DNA of 64,000 bases, taken from contig NZ_CANMSJ010000005.1 in NCBI RefSeq assembly GCF_947500605.1, forward strand, positions 62,001 to 126,000, given 5' to 3'. The notes beneath the pieces were generated by a model. It made no database searches. It was not told the DNA's origin and saw only the letters and a list, made by a program, of their open reading frames with translations. The translations under genes and the position numbers were made by a program. Each line of letters opens with the position of its first letter. The first letter of the stretch is position 1. The DNA comes from an uncultured Lacinutrix sp. (GTDB taxonomy: Bacteria; Bacteroidota; Bacteroidia; Flavobacteriales; Flavobacteriaceae). Shown here piece by piece: positions 53,060-61,956 of the stretch.

Positions 53060-54925
53060 TTAACCTTCTAGTTTTTCTGTTAACTCTAACCAGCGCATTT
53101 CTTTTTCTTCAATACTATCTATAATGGTTTGAAGCTTATTAGAAAGTTTATTAATTTCATCTGTAGAAAGTTCCGGGTCCAAGAATTTTTTCTCTAATTC
53201 TACTTTGTCAAATTCTAAAGTTTTTATTTTACTTTCTAGGTTTTTGTATTCCTTTTGCTCGTTATAAGATAGCTTTACATTGTTGTTCTTTTTCCAGTTC
53301 TTCTTTTCTTTTTTCTCAGCTTCAGAAACATCAGAAATAACAGGTTTACTATCTTCATAGGCTCTAAAATCACTATAGTTACCAGGGAAATCTTCAACAA
53401 CACCTTGGCCTCTAAAAATAAATAAGTGGTCTACTATTTTATCCATAAAATAACGGTCGTGAGAAACGACTAGTAAACAACCAGGGAAATCTAATAAGAA
53501 GGCTTCTAGCACGTTTAAGGTTACAATATCCAAATCGTTAGTTGGCTCATCGAGAATTAAAAAGTTAGGATTTTGTATTAAAACAGTACATAAATATAAA
53601 CGCTTACGTTCACCACCACTTAGTTTTTCGACAAAATCATATTGTTTTTTTCTATCGAAAAGAAAACGTTCTAATAATTGTTGAGCACTAATTTGACGTC
53701 CTTTTTTTAATGGAATATAGTCACCAAATTCACGAACAATATCTATAACCTTTTGGTTTGGTTTAGGAGTAATACCACCTTGAGTGTAGTATCCAAATTT
53801 TACAGTTTCACCAATAATTATTTTTCCGGAATCTGGTTGAGCGGTTTGCGTTAAAATATTTAAAAACGTAGATTTTCCCGTTCCGTTTTTTCCAATAATC
53901 CCGGCGCGTTCACCTTTTTGAAACATGTAGTCTAAACCATCTAAAATAACTTTGTCTTTATAAGATTTAGATACTTTTTTAAGTTCAACAATTTTACTAC
54001 CCAAACGCTCCATGTTTAATTCTAACTGAATCTCATGGTCGTTTCTACGTTGGCTTGCTTTGTGTTTTATTTCGGTAAAATCGTCTATTCTCGATTTAGA
54101 TTTGGTTGTACGTGCTTTTGGTTGGCGACGCATCCAGGTTAATTCCTTTTTAAAAAGTTGTTTTGCTTTACCAACTTCTACACTTTGTTGTTCTATTCTC
54201 GCTTCCTTTTTTTCTAAGTAATACGAGTAGTTTCCTTTGTAAGAAAACATTTCGCCTTGATCTAATTCTATAATCTCATTACATACACGCTCTAAAAAGT
54301 AGCGATCATGCGTCACCATAAATAAGGTCATGTTTTCTTTAGCAAAAAACTCTTCTAACCATTCTATCATTTCTAAATCTAAATGGTTTGTTGGCTCATC
54401 TAAAATTAAAAGATCTGGTTTATTAATTAAAGCATTGGCTAAAGAGAGGCGTTTTCTTTGTCCACCAGACATGCTGCTTACTTTTTGTTGTAAATCTTCT
54501 AGCTTTAATTTAAAGAGTATTTGCTTGTATTGCGTTTCAAAATCCCAGGCATTTTGGATATCCATTTGTTCGAATGCAATTTGATAAGCCTCCGCATCTT
54601 CAGGATTTAAAAGCGCTTTCTCGTAATTTTTAATAACATCAAGAATAGGGTTGTCGCTATTAAAAATAGTGTCTTCAACACTTAAATCGCTATTTAAATA
54701 CGGTTCTTGAGGTAAAAAAGATACTTTAATATCTTTTCTAAAAATAACATTACCAGAATCTGGCTCATCAGTTTTTTCAAGGATATTTAAAATGGATGTT
54801 TTTCCAGTACCATTTTTAGCAACAAATGCTACTTTTTGTCCTTTATGGATACTAAAAGAGAGGTCTTCAAAAAGCGTTAGCTCTCCATAAGATTTCGATA
54901 TACTTTCAACAGTTAAATAAGTCAA
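53060..54925 (-). CDS. ABC-F ATPase, Uup-like
   Basis: The 621-residue protein has two ABC cassettes without membrane domains: Walker A AKNGTGKTSIL and GKNGTGKSTFL; signatures MSGGQRKRLSLANALI and LSGGERKRLYLCTVLI; Walker B LLILDEPTNHLD and FLILDEPTNDLD. The Lys-rich interdomain linker and C-terminal coiled coil (about 540-621) resemble Uup, which acts on ribosomes or DNA replication. The subfamily is inferred from the C-terminal coiled coil. It is divergent from the polysaccharide locus. Confidence 0.92.
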   Translation of the reverse strand: MTYLTVESISKSYGELTLFEDLSFSIHKGQKVAFVAKNGTGKTSILNILEKTDEPDSGNVIFRKDIKVSFLPQEPYLNSDLSVEDTIFNSDNPILDVIKNYEKALLNPEDAEAYQIAFEQMDIQNAWDFETQYKQILFKLKLEDLQQKVSSMSGGQRKRLSLANALINKPDLLILDEPTNHLDLEMIEWLEEFFAKENMTLFMVTHDRYFLERVCNEIIELDQGEMFSYKGNYSYYLEKKEARIEQQSVEVGKAKQLFKKELTWMRRQPKARTTKSKSRIDDFTEIKHKASQRRNDHEIQLELNMERLGSKIVELKKVSKSYKDKVILDGLDYMFQKGERAGIIGKNGTGKSTFLNILTQTAQPDSGKIIIGETVKFGYYTQGGITPKPNQKVIDIVREFGDYIPLKKGRQISAQQLLERFLFDRKKQYDFVEKLSGGERKRLYLCTVLIQNPNFLILDEPTNDLDIVTLNVLEAFLLDFPGCLLVVSHDRYFMDKIVDHLFIFRGQGVVEDFPGNYSDFRAYEDSKPVISDVSEAEKKEKKNWKKNNNVKLSYNEQKEYKNLESKIKTLEFDKVELEKKFLDPELSTDEINKLSNKLQTIIDSIEEKEMRWLELTEKLEG

Positions 54926-54999
54926 TGGCTTTTTTTTTACAAATAACGGTTAAAAAACCAAAAAAGCGGGCACTAGTTTTGTTATTCATGATGAAAGGC

Positions 55000-55007
55000 T
55001 ATATTTG
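55000..55007 (+). promoter_or_regulatory. Promoter of the polysaccharide export operon
   Basis: TATATTTG matches TAnnTTTG exactly, 22 bases before the wza-like ATG. A TTG at 54979-54981 gives an 18-base spacer, within the usual range. Confidence 0.7.
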
Positions 55008-55029
55008 TGTTTAATCAAAGCACCCTAAA

Positions 55030-55830
55030 ATGAATAAATTTATAGTAGTTGTTGCTATACTATTCAGTGTACTATGTTCTTCATGTATCACTAACAAAGA
55101 CGTGGTTTATCTTCAAGACAAAGGTACTGTAGTTAACGATTCTTTATTGTTAAAAGAAATGGGAAAGCCATACCGTGTTCAAATTAATGATATTCTTAGT
55201 ATTAATATAAAATCGACTAACAGTGAAATAACAGAGTTGTTAGCTATTTTTCAGCCTGTAGCGCAAGAAGGCTCTGGAGTTGAGCAAGAGGCACTTTATT
55301 TTAGTGGTTTTACGGTAGATTTACATGGTAATATAGAGTTTCCTATTTTAGGAAAGATAAACGTATTGGGTTATACTACAGACGAGATTAATAATAAAGT
55401 TAAACAAGCTTTATTAGATAAGTATCTTAAAGACGTTTCTCAAATATTTATAACAGTTAAAATGGCTGGTTTGCGCTATACTGTTACTGGAGAGACTGGA
55501 AGAAGTGGCGTTTATACTTTATTCCAAGATCGTGTAAATATTATTGAAGCGCTAGCTAATGCTGGAGATATTAAAAATACAGGAGACCGAACAGATGTGA
55601 AAATTATTAGACAATATCCTGGTGGGCAAAAAATACATAGTATTGATTTAACGGATGTTGTAGCGATGCAATCACCATATTATTATATTCAATCTAACGA
55701 TATTATTTTAGTAAAACCATTAAAGCGAAAGGCTTTAGGAGGAGGAGAAACTGCAACACAGACCTTAACTACTATTGCTTCTATATTTTCGGTTTTAGTA
55801 TCAACATATTTCTTGGCTAAAAACCTCTAA
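55030..55830 (+). CDS. Wza-like polysaccharide export lipoprotein
   Basis: The 266-residue protein has a lipobox (LCSSC near residue 23), a Poly_export domain with YRVQINDILSINIKSTNSE and FTVDLHGNIEFPILGKINVLG, a SLBB-like block (GLRYTVTGETGRSG, EALANAGDIKNTGDR), and a C-terminal hydrophobic stretch (TIASIFSVLVSTYFLAK). It forms or caps the outer-membrane channel for capsule or EPS. It is followed 12 bases later by the Wzc-like kinase. Confidence 0.9.
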   Translation: MNKFIVVVAILFSVLCSSCITNKDVVYLQDKGTVVNDSLLLKEMGKPYRVQINDILSINIKSTNSEITELLAIFQPVAQEGSGVEQEALYFSGFTVDLHGNIEFPILGKINVLGYTTDEINNKVKQALLDKYLKDVSQIFITVKMAGLRYTVTGETGRSGVYTLFQDRVNIIEALANAGDIKNTGDRTDVKIIRQYPGGQKIHSIDLTDVVAMQSPYYYIQSNDIILVKPLKRKALGGGETATQTLTTIASIFSVLVSTYFLAKNL

Positions 55831-55842
55831 AACAATTATAAT

Positions 55843-58302
55843 ATGAATGACGAATTTGATGTTTTAGAGTCGCAGCAACCTGCTTTTGATATTAAAGCTT
55901 TTTTATTTAGAGCTTTACGTTATTGGTGGTTGTTTATTTTATGTATTTGCATAGGTATATTTATTATTCATCAACAAAATATTAGAAAGCAACATTCTTA
56001 TACATTAGGCACTCAGATTTCTGTAGAAGATGATACAAATCCCTTATTTACTTCAAACACAAGTTTAACCTTTAATTGGGGAGGTGTTTCTGGGAAAGTA
56101 AATACTATTAAAACAGCTTTAAGATCACGCTCTATACACGAAAAAGTTGTAGACAGTTTACAGTTTTATATGAGTTATCTAAAACAATCTCGTTTTAGAA
56201 AAGACGATGTCTATAAAGCTGCTCCATTCAGGTTTATACAATCACCAGATAGCTACCAGTTATTAAATGTGCCTATTAAAATTACTTTTATAGATGATGA
56301 GAATTTTGATATAAGTTGTGATTTTACATCAAATGTAATTAATGCTCAGAATTTTACAGATAAAAAAATCAAACCTATAGATGTTAATTTAGGTGTGTTT
56401 ACAAAGCGTTATAAAATTGGAGAACCAATTACTTTACCTTATTTAAATGGTGTTCTTGTTTTAGATGCAGAACGGTCTATAAAAGAGAATAAAGAGTATT
56501 TTTTGCAGTTTAATGATTTTAATACCGTTGTAGCAAGTTATAAAGGCCGTATTCTAGTAAACAACCAAAAAGGATCTGCAATACTAAATTTAAGTATGAC
56601 AGATTATAATAAAGGTAAAATAGTCGATTATTTAAATAAAACGGTAGAAGTAATAAGTGCAGACCAATTGGCTAGAAAGAACCAATTTGTTACCAACACT
56701 ATTAATTTTATTGATGGCCAACTTAATCGCGTAAAAAAGGATTTGACATTAAATTCAGACTCTATTAATACTTATAGAAGTAAGAATAAAATTTACAATC
56801 TAGATGAAGAGAGTACAACAATTAATACTAAACTTTCTACTTTAGAAATAGAAAAAGATGGTATTAATAGAAAGCTAGCCTATTATGCAAGTTTAAAAAG
56901 TTATCTAGAAACTAGTAATAGTTTTACAGAACTTCCTGCACCTTCTATAGCAGGAGTAGACGATGGGAATATATTATCTAATATTTCTAAAATTAATGGC
57001 TTATCTGTTCAGAAAGCAAATTACGAGAAGTCAGTAAGAAGTGATGCCTCAATATTTTCAGATTTAAATCAAAAAATAGAATCTTTAAAGCGTGTGCTTT
57101 TAGAGAATATTAGCTCTGCAACTAATGGATTACGTCGTGAATTAGGAGAGGTTAATAATAGAATAGGAATTGCAACGTCTAAAATAAGAAAGCTTCCTAA
57201 AGCACAGCAAAACCTATTAGGTATTCAAAGACAATATGCTTTAAGCGAGCAAACGTATAATGTGTTTTTAGCAAAACGTGGAGAGGCAGATATTATTAAA
57301 TCGTCAAGTGTAAGCGATATATTAGTAATAGATCCTGCAAAAGATACCGGTAAAGGAGCAAACGATTTAAAATTAAGTTCACGTTACATGCTTGCTATTT
57401 TTGGAGGCATTATTCCACCATTATTATTAGCCTTTTTGTTTACTTTTTTCGACAATAAATTACATAGCCCAAAAGATTTAGAAACACAATCTAATATCCC
57501 TTTATTAGGTGTTGTTGGCGTTAATACATTAGACAATAATTTAGCTGTACATAGAAAACCAAAATCTACAATTGCCGAAGCTTTTAGAGCTATAAGAACC
57601 AGTTTGCAATACATGTATAAAAAGCATGAATTGGAAGGTAGTAAAACAGTAATGGTAACATCGTCTGTAAGTGGAGAAGGTAAAACGTTCTGTTCTATTA
57701 ATATTGCAACAGTTTTAGCGCTTAGTGGTAAAAGCACAGTGTTAGTAGGATTAGATTTAAGGAAGCCTAAAATTTTTGGAGACTTTAATATTAAAAATGA
57801 TATTGGTGCTGTTAATTATTTAATTGGACAAAAGGATTTAGATGGAGTTGTTCAAAAAACTGAGGTTGAAAACTTAGATATTATTACCTCTGGGCCCATA
57901 CCTCCAAATCCATCAGAGTTGTTAATTAGTGACAAAATGGATGCGTTAATCGTAGAGTTAAAAGAAAGATACGATTACATAATTCTTGATACACCTCCAG
58001 TAGGTTTAGTAGCAGATGCTTTAGAATTATTAGAATATGCAGATGCTTCATTGTACGTTGTAAGACAAGATTATACTAAAAAAGGGATGCTAAATCTTAT
58101 TAACGATAAACATAAACGAGGCGAGGTGAAAAATCTAAGTTTTATTTATAATGGCTATAATCAAAAAGGAAGTTATGGCTATGGCTATGGCTATGGCTAT
58201 GGTTACGGCTATGGTTATGGCGCTTATGGGAATGGTTATCATGAAAACGATAAAGAAAAACGAAGTCTTATTACGCGATTAAAAACGTTTTTTAAGCTTT
58301 AA
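55843..58302 (+). CDS. Wzc-like polysaccharide co-polymerase / tyrosine autokinase
   Basis: The 819-residue protein has a Wzz-like first helix near 29-46, a long periplasmic coiled-coil part (about 60-500), a second helix (about 505-525), and a BY-kinase domain: P-loop TSSVSGEGKTFCSINIATVL, Walker A' LVGLDLRKPKI, Walker B YIILDTPP. The Tyr-rich tail has a (Tyr-Gly)8 run from 58174 to 58221, which is probably the autophosphorylation cluster. BY-kinases control chain length and export in concert with Wza. It lies between the wza-like gene and the epimerase with 12-base gaps on either side. Confidence 0.93.
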   Translation: MNDEFDVLESQQPAFDIKAFLFRALRYWWLFILCICIGIFIIHQQNIRKQHSYTLGTQISVEDDTNPLFTSNTSLTFNWGGVSGKVNTIKTALRSRSIHEKVVDSLQFYMSYLKQSRFRKDDVYKAAPFRFIQSPDSYQLLNVPIKITFIDDENFDISCDFTSNVINAQNFTDKKIKPIDVNLGVFTKRYKIGEPITLPYLNGVLVLDAERSIKENKEYFLQFNDFNTVVASYKGRILVNNQKGSAILNLSMTDYNKGKIVDYLNKTVEVISADQLARKNQFVTNTINFIDGQLNRVKKDLTLNSDSINTYRSKNKIYNLDEESTTINTKLSTLEIEKDGINRKLAYYASLKSYLETSNSFTELPAPSIAGVDDGNILSNISKINGLSVQKANYEKSVRSDASIFSDLNQKIESLKRVLLENISSATNGLRRELGEVNNRIGIATSKIRKLPKAQQNLLGIQRQYALSEQTYNVFLAKRGEADIIKSSSVSDILVIDPAKDTGKGANDLKLSSRYMLAIFGGIIPPLLLAFLFTFFDNKLHSPKDLETQSNIPLLGVVGVNTLDNNLAVHRKPKSTIAEAFRAIRTSLQYMYKKHELEGSKTVMVTSSVSGEGKTFCSINIATVLALSGKSTVLVGLDLRKPKIFGDFNIKNDIGAVNYLIGQKDLDGVVQKTEVENLDIITSGPIPPNPSELLISDKMDALIVELKERYDYIILDTPPVGLVADALELLEYADASLYVVRQDYTKKGMLNLINDKHKRGEVKNLSFIYNGYNQKGSYGYGYGYGYGYGYGYGAYGNGYHENDKEKRSLITRLKTFFKL
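58174..58221 (+). repeat. Hexanucleotide microsatellite encoding (Tyr-Gly)8
   Basis: Repeats of TATGGC, with TATGGT and TACGGC variants, encode eight Tyr-Gly pairs in the tail of the BY-kinase. Such a tract can change in number by slippage without breaking the frame. Confidence 0.85.
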
Positions 58303-58314
58303 TATAATATTAAA

Positions 58315-59292
58315 ATGCATAAATATCACACTACAGATTTTTCAGAGCTTCAATTTTTAGTCACAGGAGGTGCTGGCTTTATTGGTTCTAATATTGTTGC
58401 TTATTTATTAAAGCATAATGCTAAAAAGGTTCGTGTTTTAGATAATCTTTCTAATGGTTATATGGCTAATTTAGAGCCGTTTTTACATTTACAAAACTTT
58501 GAATTTGTAAAAGGAGATATACGAGACTTAGAAACGTGCAAGCAAGCCGTACTTGGTATGGATTATGTAAGTCATCAAGCTGCTTTAGGTTCAGTACCAC
58601 GTTCTATAGATAATCCTATCTTAAGTAATGCAGTAAACGTTACAGGTTTTTTAAATATGTTAGTAGCGTTAAAAGAAAGCAAAACTGTTAAGCGTATGGT
58701 TTATGCAGCCTCGAGTTCTACTTATGGAGACAGTGCAAACTTGCCTAAGGTCGAAACTATTATTGGAGCGCCATTGTCTCCTTATGCTGTTACAAAATAT
58801 GTGAATGAATTGTATGCCGATGTGTTTGGGAAAACTTATAATACAGATGTTATTGGTTTACGTTATTTTAATGTGTTTGGACCAAAGCAAAGTGCTAATG
58901 GTGCTTATGCTGCAGTAATTCCTTTATTTATGGAAGCTGTGAGTAATAATAAGCCCGCGACTATAAATGGAGATGGCGAGCAAACAAGAGATTTTACATA
59001 CGTAGATAATGCTGTTCAAGCTAATGTAAAAGCCTTTTTTGCATTGGATAACGCAAAGAATGAAGTGTTTAATATTGCTTGTGGCGAGCGAATAAGTATT
59101 AATGAGCTTTGGAGTTCAATTAATGATTCTGCAAATAAAAAGATTAAAGCCATACATGGCCCTAATAGAGCAGGAGATGTAAAAGATTCTTTAGCTGATA
59201 TTAGTAAAGCAAAAGCGTTATTAGGTTACACACCAGACTATTCTGTAAAAACAGGTTTGGCTGTTACTTGGGACTATTTTTCTAAGCAATAG
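58315..59292 (+). CDS. UDP-N-acetylglucosamine 4-epimerase-like (WbpP/TviC family)
   Basis: The 325-residue SDR enzyme has the Rossmann motif FLVTGGAGFIGSNIVAYLL, VLDNLSNGYMANL, HQAALGSVPRSIDNP (typical of the WbpP/TviC group), catalytic SPYAVTKYVNELYADVF (YxxxK) and RYFNVFGPKQS. It probably makes UDP-GalNAc or a related sugar for the surface polysaccharide. It is the third gene of the operon; a perfect hairpin terminator at 59331-59349 follows. Confidence 0.9.
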   Translation: MHKYHTTDFSELQFLVTGGAGFIGSNIVAYLLKHNAKKVRVLDNLSNGYMANLEPFLHLQNFEFVKGDIRDLETCKQAVLGMDYVSHQAALGSVPRSIDNPILSNAVNVTGFLNMLVALKESKTVKRMVYAASSSTYGDSANLPKVETIIGAPLSPYAVTKYVNELYADVFGKTYNTDVIGLRYFNVFGPKQSANGAYAAVIPLFMEAVSNNKPATINGDGEQTRDFTYVDNAVQANVKAFFALDNAKNEVFNIACGERISINELWSSINDSANKKIKAIHGPNRAGDVKDSLADISKAKALLGYTPDYSVKTGLAVTWDYFSKQ

Positions 59293-59330
59293 CAATTGGT
59301 GTTTTTAGAATAAAGGATATATAAAAAAAA

Positions 59331-59349
59331 GAGGACGCTTAGCGTCCTC
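59331..59349. terminator. Bidirectional terminator
   Basis: GAGGACG (59331-59337) pairs with CGTCCTC (59343-59349), extended by A8 on the left and T10 on the right, so it can act for both the epimerase gene and the convergent 249-residue gene. Confidence 0.9.
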
Positions 59350-59366
59350 TTTTTTTTTTGTAACTA

Positions 59367-60116
59367 CTACAGTATGTCTAGTATTTGTAAAACATTGTAT
59401 GCTCCATTGTTTAAGGCATACTGTACGCTATTTACTTCTTGATAAAAAGCTAGTTTTAAAAAATAATACACTTGACCTGTTCCTGTGGGCATGGTTGTAG
59501 GTGTTGCATTTATAGTTGTTGCTGTACCATTTATAGGTATATTGGTTACAGTGCTAATAACTAGTTCTTTTTGTTGAGTTTCGAAGTCTAGGTTTAAAAC
59601 ACCAGCAGTAAAACTAACATGAGTTGCTCCACCTGGTCCATTAATGTCTTGTAATGGGTTGAGGTTTGTAATGGTTACTTCACCAGTGGTTGTGTTTACT
59701 TGGTAATCTGTATATAGTACACTGTCTAAAGGTGCGTTGTTATTAAAGTCGAATGCTTTAAGTGCATTTTTACCATCGGTTGTTTGCATGCCGATACCTA
59801 CTTTTCTTAAACCTCTAGCAGAGGTTAAGTCGGCATTTTTTACAACACTAAGTACTTTGGTTAAGCGGCTTGTTACTCTACCGTCTTTAACATCGGCGAG
59901 TAGTGGTGTTAATGCTTGTCTAAGTGTTTTACCACTAGTTGCCACGTGACCAAACTCTGTTCCGTTTTCTCGTGTTCTAATAAATGCAGGATCATTTTGG
60001 ATTCTGTTTTTAGAGACTCCTCCTTTTGTGCGGACTAAATATCCGTCTTTTCCTTTGTAGAAGGTTAAACCATCTAAGGTTCCTTCAATTTTAATAAGGC
60101 TTTTTAATTTTGCCAT
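59367..60116 (-). CDS. Unrecognised 249-residue protein
   Basis: Starting at the ATG at 60116 the protein begins MAKLKSLIKIEGTLDGLTFY and has KGKDGYLVRTKGGVSKNRIQ, RENGTEFGHVATSGKTLRQA, then a beta-rich Thr/Asn-rich region (VTNIPINGTATTINATPTT). There is no signal peptide or membrane segment. A start at 60194 would add MHALGAHGEGNLLSLLTS..., which I consider less likely. I recognise no family, although short proteins beginning in this way appear familiar from flavobacterial genomes. It stands in the middle of a polysaccharide locus in the opposite orientation, convergent with the epimerase operon. Confidence 0.7.
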   Translation of the reverse strand: MAKLKSLIKIEGTLDGLTFYKGKDGYLVRTKGGVSKNRIQNDPAFIRTRENGTEFGHVATSGKTLRQALTPLLADVKDGRVTSRLTKVLSVVKNADLTSARGLRKVGIGMQTTDGKNALKAFDFNNNAPLDSVLYTDYQVNTTTGEVTITNLNPLQDINGPGGATHVSFTAGVLNLDFETQQKELVISTVTNIPINGTATTINATPTTMPTGTGQVYYFLKLAFYQEVNSVQYALNNGAYNVLQILDIL

Positions 60117-60719
60117 TTTTTTGTTGTATTTGCCACTTTGGCTTGTTAATAATGATAACAAATTACCTTCACCATGAGCTCCTAGTGCATGCAATATTGT
60201 TTTGTTGTTGTAAATTTAAATAAGAGAGGTGGGTGTGTTTTTTAATTTTGCTGTTTAGCGTGTTTTTTGTTATTCTTTGCTGTAATTGTTATTGTTGTTG
60301 TGTGGTTTCATTTTTGTAGTTATTGCCTGTTTTGTGTCATTTTTGCTGTTTCTGCTGCTTTGTAATGTTTTTGTTTTTTTAACATGGGCATACCTTTACT
60401 ATACAGTATTCATACTTTATCTATGCTTAAGCTATAAGGCATTTATAGCTGTCTTTTTGTTGTTTTTTAAAGAAGTTATTTTTTATTTTATTGCTTTTTA
60501 GTCTTTTTTACTGTGTTTTTTCTTTTCTAAAACTGTGTTATGTACTGTGTTTGTTGCTTTTGTTTATATGTTGTTAATAATTGTTAATAATCTTGTTTAT
60601 TAAAAATGATTTATGTAAGTATTTTTAAAAAAAAAGTATTAATTTTGATAGGTATAAATTATAGTGTTATAGATAAGTATTGTTTTTTCTTATAATAATA
60701 TTGCGTAATTAAAAAGTAT
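60117..60719. other. Strand-asymmetric T/G-rich intergenic region
   Basis: About 600 bases hold no gene I can support. From about 60230 to 60600 the plus strand is almost all T and G, so an mRNA of the minus-strand gene would carry an A/C-rich leader with many CAA and ACAA groups. A 71-codon frame at 60286-60501 reads as low-complexity hydrophobic sequence and is not a gene. Confidence 0.6.
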
Positions 60720-60932
60720 ATGAGATTAAATAAGTTGTGTATAAACACTAATGAAGCTTCTGCAATATTAGGGAAGAGCCAATCGAGTGCGCGTACTTTA
60801 ATGCGTACGATTAAAGACGTTAATAATAAACAGAGGCATCATGAAGTGACTATAAAGGAGTTTTGTGATTATACAGATATCCCTTATGATGATGTTTTTA
60901 ATATGATTAATCCTAGTTCTAAGTCGGCTTAA
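60720..60932 (+). CDS. Small HTH-like protein, function unknown
   Basis: The 70-residue protein begins MRLNKLCINTNEASAILGKS, then QSSARTLMRTIKDVNNKQRH, EVTIKEFCDYTDIPYDDVFN. The first half resembles a helix-turn-helix of excisionase or MerR-like type (INTNEASAILGKSQSSAR) and the rest is a second short helical unit. It lies divergently from the 249-residue gene, separated by the T/G-rich region. It may be a DNA-binding regulator, but this is inference. Confidence 0.55.
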   Translation: MRLNKLCINTNEASAILGKSQSSARTLMRTIKDVNNKQRHHEVTIKEFCDYTDIPYDDVFNMINPSSKSA

Positions 60933-60961
60933 TTGTTTCCGAGCTCTTCTTCTAATGTTTA

Positions 60962-61028
60962 TTTTGGTGCGCTTTTATTTAACTTAAACTACTATAAAGT
61001 GTAAGTTTTTAGTGCTAAAACACCAAAA
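60962..61028 (+). promoter_or_regulatory. Large stem-loop in the leader of the ABC exporter operon
   Basis: TTTTGGTG (60962-60969) pairs with CACCAAAA (61021-61028), and TTTTA (60973-60977) pairs with TAAAA (61016-61020) across a 3-base bulge, giving 13 pairs. An internal hairpin (TTTTAG 61007-61012 / CTAAAA 61015-61020) is mutually exclusive with the inner pairs. It lies 48 bases before the exporter start. Confidence 0.5.
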
Positions 61029-61075
61029 AATGTTTTTATTTGTAATTATAACATTCAAATAAAAACACCACAGCC

Positions 61076-61954
61076 TTGACTTCTAAAAGTGCTTCAACCG
61101 ACTGGCTTTATACCATTTCTCCAAAACGAAAAATGATAGACTTAAACTTCAAAGAGATTTGGAGGTATCGTGATTTATTGTTTCTATTTGTAAAGCGAGA
61201 CGTTATTACGCAATACAAGCAAACTGTTTTAGGTCCACTTTGGTATTTTATACAACCGTTGTTTACTAGTATTATTTTTACTTTAATTTTTAATAATCTA
61301 GCAGCAATACCTACAGGAGATGGTATTCCTTCCTTTTTGTTCAACTTAGCAGGTATTACCTCTTGGAATTATTTTAGTTCGTGTTTAACAGGAACAAGTA
61401 ATACGTTTACAGCAAATAAAGGTATTTTTGGTAAAGTGTATTTCCCTAGAGTTATTACGCCGCTATCTGTTGTGTTTTCAAATCTTATAAAGTTTGGTAT
61501 TCAGTTGTTGGTGTTTGTTTGTTTCTATGCTTATTTTGTTTTTTTTACAGACAAAGCCTTTAATGCTGTGCCACAAATTGCTATAGTTTTATTACCATTA
61601 CTTATTATTTTTATGGGCTTGTTTGGTTTAGGATTCGGGATGATTATTTCCTCTCTAACTACTAAATATCGTGATTTAACTTTTCTAGTTGGTTTTGGTG
61701 TGCAGCTGTTAATGTATGCTTCGGCAGTAATGTATCCATTATCTTATTTTAAAGAAAAAGTACCAGAATATGTCTGGTTCGTAGAATATAACCCAATGAC
61801 AACCATAATAGAGCTTTTTAGATACATGACTTTAGGTATAGGCGATTTTTCAATATCAAAATTCATGTATGCAGGACTAGTAAGTATTACGTTCTTTTTA
61901 ATAGGATTAGTTATTTTTAACAAAACCGAGAAATCTTTTATAGACACTGTATAA
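61076..61954 (+). CDS. ABC polysaccharide exporter permease (Wzm-like)
   Basis: The 292-residue protein with six membrane helices resembles Wzm/KpsM/TagG: DLNFKEIWRYRDLLFLFVKR, ITQYKQTVLGPLWYFIQPLF and FGMIISSLTTKYRDLTFLV are characteristic. It exports finished lipid-linked polysaccharide across the inner membrane with the Wzt-like ATPase, which starts 2 bases downstream. I use the TTG at 61076 because the residues WLYTISPKRKMIDL before the first ATG (61133) look like part of the family N-terminus. TTG starts are less common but are also seen at 63247. Confidence 0.9.
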   Translation: MTSKSASTDWLYTISPKRKMIDLNFKEIWRYRDLLFLFVKRDVITQYKQTVLGPLWYFIQPLFTSIIFTLIFNNLAAIPTGDGIPSFLFNLAGITSWNYFSSCLTGTSNTFTANKGIFGKVYFPRVITPLSVVFSNLIKFGIQLLVFVCFYAYFVFFTDKAFNAVPQIAIVLLPLLIIFMGLFGLGFGMIISSLTTKYRDLTFLVGFGVQLLMYASAVMYPLSYFKEKVPEYVWFVEYNPMTTIIELFRYMTLGIGDFSISKFMYAGLVSITFFLIGLVIFNKTEKSFIDTV

Positions 61955-61956
61955 TT

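Noticed and set aside
60286-60501. 71-codon plus-strand frame rich in Leu, Phe and Val
   Set aside because: It arises from the T-rich composition of the intergenic region; no start context and no protein-like pattern.
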